Shown here piece after piece: positions 37,491 to 43,308 of a stretch of 43,398 bases of DNA; the stretch's first letter is position 1, and every line of letters begins with the position of its first letter. Location of the stretch: positions 1 through 43,398 of the forward strand of contig JBEHYN010000027.1 of the NCBI GenBank assembly GCA_048498155.1. The letters run 5' to 3'. The notes under the pieces were generated by a model that searched no databases, had not been told where the DNA came from, and saw nothing but the letters and a program-made list of their open reading frames with translations. The position numbers and the translations under genes are program-made. The DNA comes from BOG-938 sp048498155 (GTDB lineage Bacteria > Pseudomonadota > Alphaproteobacteria > Caulobacterales > Caulobacteraceae).

Positions 37491-37497
37491 GGCTCCC

Positions 37498-37596
37498 TAG
37501 AGCGTGATGCGATCTGATGGAATCGGATCGCGGCTCTAGTGTATTGGCCCGCGTTTGGTCCGAAAACCGGTTCCCACTTTTCGGAACGCGCTCTAG
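37498..37596. repeat. CTCTAG-family hairpin repeat, copy B
   Basis: Opens with TAGAGCGTGATGCGATC, contains the hairpin GCGATCTGATGGAATCGGATCGC-like pairing (GCGATC at 37509-37514 with GATCGC at 37527-37532) and CTCTAG. It continues to the core AACCGGTTCCCACTTTTCGG and ends CGCGCTCTAG (37587-37596). The sequence is close to copy C at 41743-41849 and related to copy A at 23310-23428. Such elements are common between genes in alphaproteobacteria and may affect 3' mRNA stability. Confidence 0.75.
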
Positions 37597-37635
37597 AGCC
37601 AGATGAGTTCGCATGCGAACTCTGAATCCGGCTCT
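37595..37635. repeat. hairpin unit D, palindrome adjoining copy B
   Basis: AGAGCC (37595-37600) and GGCTCT (37630-37635) enclose the 18-bp perfect palindrome GAGTTCGCATGCGAACTC (37605-37622). It shares the AGAGC terminus with copy B, overlapping by two bases at CTCTAGAGC, but the body is different. Confidence 0.65.
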
Positions 37636-37647
37636 ACATTTTGAATT

Positions 37648-37699
37648 TAGAGCAAGATTCAGACATGAGGCGATTCAGCCTTATGTCATCTTGCTCTAG
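37648..37699. repeat. hairpin unit E, next to the phyK stop
   Basis: AGAGCAAGAT (37649-37658) pairs perfectly with ATCTTGCTCT (37688-37697), and an inner ATGAGGC...GCCTTAT pairing extends the stem. The CTCTAG terminus contains the TAG stop codon of phyK on the minus strand. Units B, D and E are consecutive and lie between the convergent ends of cheR and phyK. Confidence 0.65.
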
Positions 37700-39420
37700 G
37701 CCGCCGCCATGCGAGCGGATTTGGTCGCGGTCCGACCGGGCACCGGCGGGTTTGGCGGGGCCGCCGGCGAGGGGAACGTCAAGCGGGCGGTGACGCCTCC
37801 GGCGTCGTTGGGCGTGATCTCAGCGGTTCCGCGAAGTTGGCGGGCGAAGGCCGTCATCAGCGTGCGCCCCACGCCCTCACCAATCACTGGCGGACCGTTC
37901 TTGGAGCCTTCGTCGGCGATTTCCAGCGTGGCGGTGTCGCCCTGCAGGCGAAAGCGCACGTGGAGCACGCCGCCAGCGACGAAAGCGTGCTTGCGGGCGT
38001 TGGACACGGCTTCCACCGCGAACAAGGCCAGGGGCGCCAGCTTGTCAGGATCGATGGTCAGCTCATCGGCCTCCAGATCGGTGCGGATCAGCGGGTTGCG
38101 GTCCGCGTCCGACGACAGCACTTGGCCGATCAATTCGTCGAGAAACTGGTGCAAATCCACCCGCCGCAGATCGGGTCCCTGATAGAGCGCCCGGTAAATC
38201 AGGGCCAAGGCGCCGATCCTTTGGCGGGTATCGGAAATGGCGTCACGCGCCGCCGGGTCCGACAGCGCCCTTTGCTGCATGTTGAGCAGGGACGAGATGA
38301 CCTGCAGGTTGTTCTTCACCCGGTGATGAATTTCCCGCATCAGGGCGTCTTTCTGCGCCAGGGATTCCATCAGCGAGTGGTCGCGCGCGGCGATGGCCTG
38401 GGCCATCACGTCCAAGGAATGGGCCAAGGCGCGGATTTCCGGGGGGCCGGACTCAGCCTTGACCGGGCGAACCGTGAATCGGCCGCGGGCATAGATGGCC
38501 GCCACCCGGTCCAGATAATGCAACCAGCGCACGGCCACGCGCTCGGCGACGATCCACACCGCCGCCAGAGCCAGGAAAAAGGCGGCCAAGGGAAGGAGCA
38601 CGGCGGTGAGGGGATTCAGTTTCGCCCAGGAAAAGAGGCCCTCGTTGGGCGCCGAAAGAACCAGACTGAGCCCGCCCAGCAAGGGCGACGTGGTGAACAC
38701 CCGGTTCTGACCGGTGTCGTCCTTGCCGTTGAATAACTGCGGCCGGATCAAAGCGGCATCGAGAACGGATTTGGGCATGGCAGAGAAGGCGGTCGGGTGC
38801 GACCGGGTCAGAAAATGGCCCTGACGGTCAATCACGGCCGCTTGGGCGCCCTCGGGCAGGGACCGGTCGTTCAAATCCGGCATCAATGCCGACAACAGAA
38901 TGATCGACGCCCCAACGCCTTCAAAGCGGCCGTTTGAGTCTGTTTCTCGCGCTGCCACAATCACGGCGGGTTCGCGGTCGTAAATGCCTGCGGGCGCGCG
39001 GACGGCGACGGAATTGGCGCCGGACTTCAAGGCTGCAAACCAATCCGATTGGCCCCGGCCAGGATCGGCGCCCACCGGCGCGAGGGAGCAGACCAGCCGG
39101 CCCGCCTGGTCGAATCGCATAAGATTGGCGTAGCCGCGCTGGCGGTTGACCAAGAGGCGCTGCAGGGAAGAACAGTCCCCGCCCCCGACCTGGGAAGCGG
39201 CGATGTGCAGCATGATCTGTGCGCCCTGAATGCGGTAGTTGCTCGCCACGGCGCTGCGCTCGACGGCGGCCGTCAGAAGTACGCGGCGTTCATCGGCTTC
39301 GCGCCGGACGGCGACCACAGACTGGGCGGCGCCCAACAACAAAATCGGCGCCAGAGCCACGGCCAGAGCCGCCCCCAGACGTACACGAATGGTCAGGGGA
39401 CCCCACGCTAGCCGGGACAT
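37696..39420 (-). CDS. phyK: PhyK-like sensor histidine kinase (HisKA_2 family)
   Basis: Membrane sensor kinase predicted to phosphorylate PhyR and so trigger the general stress response. 574 residues: first span about 11-36, a periplasmic sensing region of roughly 230 residues (ending near FTTSPLLGGLSLVLSAP), second span about 268-296, and a cytoplasmic linker. The HisKA_2 domain follows with phospho-accepting His365 in MREIHHRVKNNLQVISSLLN and a HATPase domain (FAVEAVSNARKHAF, IADEGSKNGP, GEGVGRTLMTAFARQL). The location beside ecfG, nepR and phyR matches C. crescentus phyK. It begins four bases after the ecfG stop and is probably in the same operon. The stop lies in a repeat terminus. Confidence 0.93.
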   Translation of the reverse strand: MSRLAWGPLTIRVRLGAALAVALAPILLLGAAQSVVAVRREADERRVLLTAAVERSAVASNYRIQGAQIMLHIAASQVGGGDCSSLQRLLVNRQRGYANLMRFDQAGRLVCSLAPVGADPGRGQSDWFAALKSGANSVAVRAPAGIYDREPAVIVAARETDSNGRFEGVGASIILLSALMPDLNDRSLPEGAQAAVIDRQGHFLTRSHPTAFSAMPKSVLDAALIRPQLFNGKDDTGQNRVFTTSPLLGGLSLVLSAPNEGLFSWAKLNPLTAVLLPLAAFFLALAAVWIVAERVAVRWLHYLDRVAAIYARGRFTVRPVKAESGPPEIRALAHSLDVMAQAIAARDHSLMESLAQKDALMREIHHRVKNNLQVISSLLNMQQRALSDPAARDAISDTRQRIGALALIYRALYQGPDLRRVDLHQFLDELIGQVLSSDADRNPLIRTDLEADELTIDPDKLAPLALFAVEAVSNARKHAFVAGGVLHVRFRLQGDTATLEIADEGSKNGPPVIGEGVGRTLMTAFARQLRGTAEITPNDAGGVTARLTFPSPAAPPNPPVPGRTATKSARMAAA

Positions 39421-39424
39421 CGAC

Positions 39425-40015
39425 TTACCTTGATGAACTCAGCCTCTCGGATTCCATGAGGATGGACCGCATCGCATCCCCAGCCGGGGCGCCGTCGCGG
39501 TCATAACATCCATCCGTCAGGACGGCCTGTAAGGCCCGCCTCGCCCGACTCACGCGGCTTTTGACCGTTCCGACCGCGCAGTTGCAGATTTCCGCAGCCT
39601 CATCATAGGCAAATCCGCCCGCGCCGACGAGGATCAAAGCTTCGCGTTGCTCGGGCGGCAGCATGGCCAGTCCTTGGCGCAATTCGTCCAGGGCGACGAG
39701 GGCCTCAGGATTGTCGATCGCCACCAGGGTGCGTTCGGCCGCTTCCTGGTCGAGCTGACTGGTGCGCCAAGACCTGCGCCGTTCCGAATAGAACTGGTTG
39801 CGCAGGATCATGAAGGTCCAGGCCTTCATATTGGTGCCCATCTGGTAGGACGCGCGGGCGTCCCACGCCTTCATCATGGCGTCCTGCGCCAAGTCGTCGG
39901 CGGCCGTGGCGTCACCGGTGAGGCTTCGGGCGAATGCCCGCAAGTGAGGGATCAGGCCGACGAGCTGGGCTTTGAATGCGGCGTCTTCGGCTGGCGTGCG
40001 CGCATTGTCAGTCAT
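39425..40015 (-). CDS. ecfG: general stress sigma factor EcfG (SigT)
   Basis: ECF sigma factor of the EcfG group, 196 residues. Region 2 covers LIPHLRAFARSLTGDATAAD, DLAQDAMMKAWDARASYQMG and TNMKAWTFMILRNQFYSERR; region 4 covers LPPEQREALILVGAGGFAYD and IC-NCAVGTVKSRVSRARRAL. Such factors recognise GGAAC-N16/17-CGTT promoters, which are present in this locus. The ATG at 40015 lies within the end of nepR (eight-base overlap), so translation is coupled to that of its anti-sigma factor; the open frame upstream to 40069 is not used. Confidence 0.95.
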   Translation of the reverse strand: MTDNARTPAEDAAFKAQLVGLIPHLRAFARSLTGDATAADDLAQDAMMKAWDARASYQMGTNMKAWTFMILRNQFYSERRRSWRTSQLDQEAAERTLVAIDNPEALVALDELRQGLAMLPPEQREALILVGAGGFAYDEAAEICNCAVGTVKSRVSRARRALQAVLTDGCYDRDGAPAGDAMRSILMESERLSSSR

Positions 40016-40202
40016 CTTTCTGACCCGCCGATCCGTTATCGGCGCGCCGAAGAATCTCCAGGAATTCATCCGGGACCGGCTCAGCCACCAGTTCGTCGAA
40101 CATTTGCCGCAGCTTCACGCCGATCGCTTGTTGGCGCAGGCGGACTTCATCGACATGGGGGTCGGATTTGCGGCGGGCTTCCATCGGTTTTTGTTCAATC
40201 AT
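40008..40202 (-). CDS. nepR: anti-sigma factor NepR
   Basis: Small anti-sigma factor that binds EcfG until phosphorylated PhyR pulls it away. The conserved block is RLRQQAIGVKLRQMFDELVA followed by EPVPDEFLEILRRAD, typical of the NepR family. The frame is open from 40361, with ATG codons at 40250, 40202 and 40184. The EcfG promoter on this strand (-10 at 40257-40254) would start RNA near 40248, so the ATG at 40250 would not be on the message. 40202 (64 residues) is therefore preferred, although its GAAGGG is directly adjacent to the ATG. Confidence 0.85.
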   Translation of the reverse strand: MIEQKPMEARRKSDPHVDEVRLRQQAIGVKLRQMFDELVAEPVPDEFLEILRRADNGSAGQKDD

Positions 40203-40253
40203 CCCTTCACGCCGCGTCGGCGACCGCCCCTTCTGGTTATCTGTCGGCATGCA

Positions 40254-40279
40254 AACGCCTGAATTCTCGGCTCGGTTCC
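40254..40279 (-). promoter_or_regulatory. EcfG-dependent promoter for nepR-ecfG-phyK
   Basis: On the minus strand GGAAC (40279-40275) and CGTT (40257-40254) are separated by 17 bases, the consensus for EcfG/SigT. It drives the operon containing the sigma factor itself, giving positive autoregulation. Confidence 0.85.
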
Positions 40280-40310
40280 CACTTAGCCGACATAAAATGC
40301 CGTCACGGCG

Positions 40311-40335
40311 GGAACCGTGAAGCCAAATCTGCGTT
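40311..40335 (+). promoter_or_regulatory. EcfG-dependent promoter for phyR
   Basis: GGAAC (40311-40315) and CGTT (40332-40335) are separated by 16 bases on the plus strand. It lies 61 bases before the phyR start. Together with the opposite promoter it makes the nepR-phyR region a divergent EcfG control unit. Confidence 0.85.
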
Positions 40336-40395
40336 TCCCATCTGATCCGGCGAGCGCACACTGCTCGCTGCGGATTCTGTCGGGGAGGACGATCT

Positions 40396-41193
40396 TTGAG
40401 TTTGCTGGCACGCTTGGCGCCCCATCTACCTTATCTACGCCGCTATGCGCGCGCGTTGACCGGCGATCAGCCGACCGCCGACCAATATGTCCGCGTCACA
40501 CTGGAAGCCGTGGTGGCAGGCGAACGGGCGTTGGAAACGAGCATGCCAGCCCGAGCGGCGCTCTACCACACCTTTCACGCCATCTGGCGCACCACCGGAG
40601 CCCGGCTGGAGGCGCCAGAGGATGATGTCTCTCGGCCCGGCGATCCCTCGCGGCGTCTGCTGCGCATTGCGCCGCGCTCGCGGCAGGCCTTTCTGCTCAC
40701 CGCCCTGGAAGGCTTCACATTGAGCGAAGCCGCCCAGATTCTCGAAGCCGATTTCGACGATATCGAGGGCCTCATCGCCGAAGCCCAGGCCGAAATCGAC
40801 GCCGAGCTGGCGACTGATGTGTTGATCATCGAGGATGAACCGGTAATCGCCGCCGATATCGAGGCCCTCGTGCGCGAATTGGGCCATCGCGTGTCGGACA
40901 TCGCCGCCACCCGGCGCGAAGCCGTCGAGGCCGTGGCCCGTCAACTGCCCGGCTTGGTGCTGGCGGACATCCAACTGGCCGACGGCTCATCGGGCATCGA
41001 CGCGGTCAAGGACATCCTGGCCAACGATAGCGTGCCCGTGATCTTCATCACGGCCTTCCCCGAACGGCTGCTGACCGGGGAGCGGCCTGAGCCAACCTTC
41101 CTCATCACCAAGCCTTTCCAGCCCGAGACGGTCAAGGCGGCCATCGGCCAAGCCCTGTTCTTCCATCCGGCCAAGGCCATGGTCGCCGCCTAG
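40396..41193 (+). CDS. phyR: anti-anti-sigma response regulator PhyR
   Basis: Two-domain regulator of the general stress response, 265 residues. The N-terminal part (LAPHLPYLRRYARALTGDQP, HTFHAIWRTTGAR, RSRQAFLLTALEGFTLSEAA) mimics an ECF sigma factor and binds NepR. The C-terminal receiver (VLIIEDEPVIAADIEALVRE) has phospho-acceptor Asp191 in LVLADIQLADGSSG and the conserved Lys in FLITKPFQPETV. The start is TTG, with GGGGAGGA six bases upstream. It has its own EcfG promoter, diverging from nepR. Confidence 0.96.
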   Translation: MSLLARLAPHLPYLRRYARALTGDQPTADQYVRVTLEAVVAGERALETSMPARAALYHTFHAIWRTTGARLEAPEDDVSRPGDPSRRLLRIAPRSRQAFLLTALEGFTLSEAAQILEADFDDIEGLIAEAQAEIDAELATDVLIIEDEPVIAADIEALVRELGHRVSDIAATRREAVEAVARQLPGLVLADIQLADGSSGIDAVKDILANDSVPVIFITAFPERLLTGERPEPTFLITKPFQPETVKAAIGQALFFHPAKAMVAA

Positions 41194-41208
41194 ATCTATA
41201 GAACGCCT

Positions 41209-41232
41209 CTCCGGCGATTTTTGTCGCCGGAG
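41209..41232 (+). terminator. hairpin after phyR
   Basis: CTCCGGCGA (41209-41217) and TCGCCGGAG (41224-41232) form a 9-bp stem with a TTTTTG loop, 15 bases after the phyR stop. No T tract follows the stem, so termination is only probable. Confidence 0.45.
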
Positions 41233-41303
41233 GCCTATGGGCGATTGTGCAGCCAGTCCCTTTTCGGCTTTGATGACCTTATCCATACCGGAAGGGGTCA
41301 TGC

Positions 41304-41612
41304 ATGTCGTTTCGGCGGGTCCTTGGCGGCGGCCTCGCCCTCCTCATGGCGGCCTGCGTAGCGACAGCATCCTGGGCTCAGACGTCTGTAGCCCCGCCCC
41401 AGATCGGACAAAAGCTCAAGGACTCCAAGGGCGCGGTGGTGGGCGAGGTCGAAAAAATCATCGCCGATACGGATGGCCGCCCCAGGCAGGTTCTGGTCCG
41501 GGTCATGCGCGTTCTTCGCGCCTTGCCGTTGGATTCCCTGGTTCGCATAGGGGACAGCTACGTCACGGTCTTAAGCCGGGCCGAATTGGAAGCCCTGCCG
41601 TCGGCCGATTAA
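41304..41612 (+). CDS. exported PRC-barrel-like protein
   Basis: A 102-residue exported protein. A signal peptide (ALLMAACVATASWAQ) precedes a small PRC-barrel-like domain: IGQKLKDSKGAVVGEVEKII, DGRPRQVLVRV, LPLDSLVRIGDSYVTVLSRA. PRC-barrel proteins bind RNA or photosynthetic proteins in known cases, but exported versions of this kind are common and functionally unknown in alphaproteobacteria. GGAAGGGG is followed by two overlapping ATG options (41300 and 41304); the second gives this frame. Its location just after phyR suggests a stress role, although no EcfG promoter was seen before it. Confidence 0.75.
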   Translation: MSFRRVLGGGLALLMAACVATASWAQTSVAPPQIGQKLKDSKGAVVGEVEKIIADTDGRPRQVLVRVMRVLRALPLDSLVRIGDSYVTVLSRAELEALPSAD

Positions 41613-41632
41613 TCCGAAGAAATGTTTTGTTC

Positions 41633-41657
41633 GGAACTGATCATCAACCAGGGGGTT
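41633..41657 (+). promoter_or_regulatory. EcfG-like promoter upstream of a non-coding segment
   Basis: GGAAC (41633-41637) and GGTT (41654-41657) are separated by 16 bases. The -10 differs from CGTT only in its first base. No start codon with a sensible frame follows, so the promoter probably drives the RNA at about 41663. Confidence 0.6.
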
Positions 41658-41662
41658 ATGAG

Positions 41663-41745
41663 TCTGCGGAGGCGGCGACGCCCCCCCGACTCAGGGCCGG
41701 TCAGCCCGGCCTGCCGCCTCCGCACCCCCCAAGCCCCAGGGTCCT
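41663..41745 (+). ncRNA. candidate stress-induced small RNA (GsrN-like)
   Basis: Six bases downstream of an EcfG-like promoter begins a strongly folding segment without a credible protein frame. A 12-bp perfect outer stem (TGCGGAGGCGGC at 41665-41676, partner at 41713-41724) encloses a 17-base single-stranded region with seven consecutive C (41681-41687). An inner hairpin GGCCGG/CCGGCC (41695-41700, 41706-41711) follows. The 3' tail is again C-rich (CCCCCC at 41725-41730, then GCCCC). Exposed C-rich loops pair with ribosome-binding sites in known alphaproteobacterial regulatory RNAs, including Caulobacter GsrN. The 3' end is not defined; the following repeat hairpin (copy C) could end transcription. 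Inferred, not shown. Confidence 0.6.
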
Positions 41746-41849
41746 AAAGCCGGTTGCGATCTGATGGAATCGGATCGCCGCTCTAGGTATTTTGTATTGA
41801 CGCCCGTCTAGTCCGAGAACCGGTTCCCACTTTTCGGAACGCGCTCTAA
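41743..41849. repeat. CTCTAG-family hairpin repeat, copy C
   Basis: Starts CCTAAAGCCGGTTGCGATC, contains the GCGATC/GATCGC hairpin and CTCTAGG, then the core AACCGGTTCCCACTTTTCGG and ends GCGCTCTAA (41841-41849). It is nearly the same as copy B at 37498-37596. The terminus contains the stop codon of the next gene on the minus strand. Confidence 0.75.
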
Positions 41850-42250
41850 CGGCCCCTTGGGGCTTCTTTTTTATTGAGCAGCACCTTGACGATCGTCGCC
41901 AGCACGAGGGGGTTGCGAATGGCCAGGGCCGCCGCAGCGATCAGGGCGCTGCTGGACACGATAGGCCGCTCGCGCGCCAGTTCGAACAACTGATCCAGAA
42001 TGCCGGCGCCGTTGGCGCGCGGGCGGGTCAATTTACGGCGCATGGCGCCGGCCTCCAGAGCGGCGATCAAGCCGATCAATCCGATCAGCAGCCCTGCGGC
42101 CAGGCACACCACGCCCGCAGCGCCGGCCGAGCCGAAAACCGGACTCGCCAGGGCGAACAAAGCGAAAGCGGCGGCCAGCACAATAACAGCGGCGGCGGCC
42201 ATGATCGCGGCGGCCGCGACCAGGGCCAGGACAATCTTGCGAATGATCAA
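41846..42250 (-). CDS. YqjE-like membrane protein (holin superfamily III type)
   Basis: A 134-residue membrane protein. Two N-terminal spans (LALVAAAAIMAAAAVIVLAA and VVCLAAGLLIGLIGLIAALE), a basic linker (MRRKLTRPR) and a short hydrophobic stretch near the C-terminus (SALIAAAALAIRNPLVLATI) match the YqjE/actinobacterial holin-X family PF07332. Despite the holin name, most chromosomal members have no known lytic role. The start is TTG at 42250, overlapping the upstream stop (TTGA), so it is coupled to the YqjD-like gene. Its TAG stop is inside the repeat. Confidence 0.75.
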   Translation of the reverse strand: MIIRKIVLALVAAAAIMAAAAVIVLAAAFALFALASPVFGSAGAAGVVCLAAGLLIGLIGLIAALEAGAMRRKLTRPRANGAGILDQLFELARERPIVSSSALIAAAALAIRNPLVLATIVKVLLNKKEAPRGR

Positions 42251-42546
42251 CGGCGGTGGCCCGACAGCAGCATGCCCAGCGCCACACCCAAGGCCAGGGC
42301 GGCCAGGGCGGCGGGAACGGGCCGCTCATTGATTCGGTCCACCAGATAGGTCTGGGCCTCGTCCAGTCGCTTGCCGGCGTAGTCTGTGTATTCGCGCGGG
42401 TCCACGCCCAGGTCGTCGAAGCGGTCCTGCACTGCGGAGCCGGCGCGGCGGGCAAGGTCGTTGAGAGCGCGGGCGGTGTCGGCGGCGGCCTCGGCCGTCG
42501 CCTTGCGGGCGTCATCGGGGGATGGGCGAGACGAATTGGCGGGCAT
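42247..42546 (-). CDS. YqjD/ElaB-like membrane-anchored protein
   Basis: A 99-residue protein: a helical N-terminal region (ARKATAEAAADTARALNDLA, RRAGSAVQDRFDDLG) followed by a C-terminal membrane anchor (VPAALAALALGVALGMLLSG). This architecture is that of DUF883/ElaB-YqjD proteins, which in E. coli are stationary-phase inner-membrane proteins that bind ribosomes. It is followed by a YqjE-like gene, as in E. coli yqjD-yqjE. Location next to the stress regulators suggests a stress-response role. The ATG at 42546 has a weak upstream ribosome site (CGGAGC). Confidence 0.7.
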   Translation of the reverse strand: MPANSSRPSPDDARKATAEAAADTARALNDLARRAGSAVQDRFDDLGVDPREYTDYAGKRLDEAQTYLVDRINERPVPAALAALALGVALGMLLSGHRR

Positions 42547-42642
42547 GGCGCAGCTCCGAAGAGGTCGAGGTCGGCATTATCGCTCCGGATCGGTAAACGC
42601 CAAGTCTAAACTGGGCGCGATGGACCCATCGCCACGACAGAT

Positions 42643-42668
42643 GGAACGCGCGGTCGGGCCCAGCGGTT
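42643..42668 (+). promoter_or_regulatory. possible EcfG-like promoter before the DUF4142 gene
   Basis: GGAAC (42643-42647) and GGTT (42665-42668) are 17 bases apart, with the same GGTT variant -10 seen at 41654. A 43-base leader follows to the ATG at 42712. The match is imperfect. Confidence 0.4.
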
Positions 42669-42711
42669 CTACCATGGGACCCCGAAGTCGGAGGCCCCGC
42701 CGGAGCCCCTC

Positions 42712-43308
42712 ATGCGCAACCCCGCCCCTTGCCTTGGTCTGTGCCTCTGTTTGTGGGCCGCAGCGACCCTGGCGGGATGCGACAGGCCCCCGCCGCTGGG
42801 GGGCGGCCTGCGCCCGGACGGCGGCGGACCCAAGTCCTTAAGCCTGGGGGACGGTGCTTCCGCCAGCCTCGCCGCGCAGGACTTTCTGGCCAAGGCCGTG
42901 GGCGCGGACCTGTACCAGATCGAAGCGGCCAAGGTGGCCGCGCTTAAGGCGCGCTCGTCAGACATCAAAGCCTTCGCCAAGGCCATGAGCGAGGAGCACG
43001 CCTCTTCACGCGCGCTGCTGAACTCCGCCGCGAGCGGTCCTGGCCCGTCTGCGCCCGTCCCGACCAAGCCCACGGAACAGCAGCAGTCCATGCTGCACCT
43101 GCTGAATCGGGAAAAGCCGAAGGATTTTGATCGAACCTTCATTGAACAGCAGGTTCAGATTCATCAGGAGACCCTGGTGCTGGTCGATGCCTACGCGAAG
43201 GCGGGGCAAGTCGCCTCAATTCGCGCGGTGGCGCATGGTCTGGCCCCCGACCTGCGACAGGACCTGGACAAGGCCCAGGCCATCGAAGACGCCATGGACA
43301 AGCCCTAG
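42712..43308 (+). CDS. DUF4142 lipoprotein
   Basis: A 198-residue protein of the DUF4142 family (PF13628), a ferritin-like helical fold found in periplasm or outer membrane and usually of unknown role. The signal peptide ends in a lipobox (ATLAGCDR, Cys23), so it is a predicted lipoprotein. A proline- and glycine-rich linker leads to the domain AAQDFLAKAVGADLYQIEAA, DIKAFAKAMSEEHASSRALL, IEQQVQIHQETLVLVDAYAK. The stop TAG (43306-43308) coincides with the CTAG at which an IS element appears to be inserted, so the C-terminus may have been adjusted by that insertion. Confidence 0.85.
   Translation: MRNPAPCLGLCLCLWAAATLAGCDRPPPLGGGLRPDGGGPKSLSLGDGASASLAAQDFLAKAVGADLYQIEAAKVAALKARSSDIKAFAKAMSEEHASSRALLNSAASGPGPSAPVPTKPTEQQQSMLHLLNREKPKDFDRTFIEQQVQIHQETLVLVDAYAKAGQVASIRAVAHGLAPDLRQDLDKAQAIEDAMDKP

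Noticed and set aside
37566..37590. GGAAC-like motifs inside the hairpin repeats as EcfG promoters
   Set aside because: The reverse complement has GGGAACC but no CGTT at 16-17 bases in either copy (37498 or 41743); the match is part of the repeat core.
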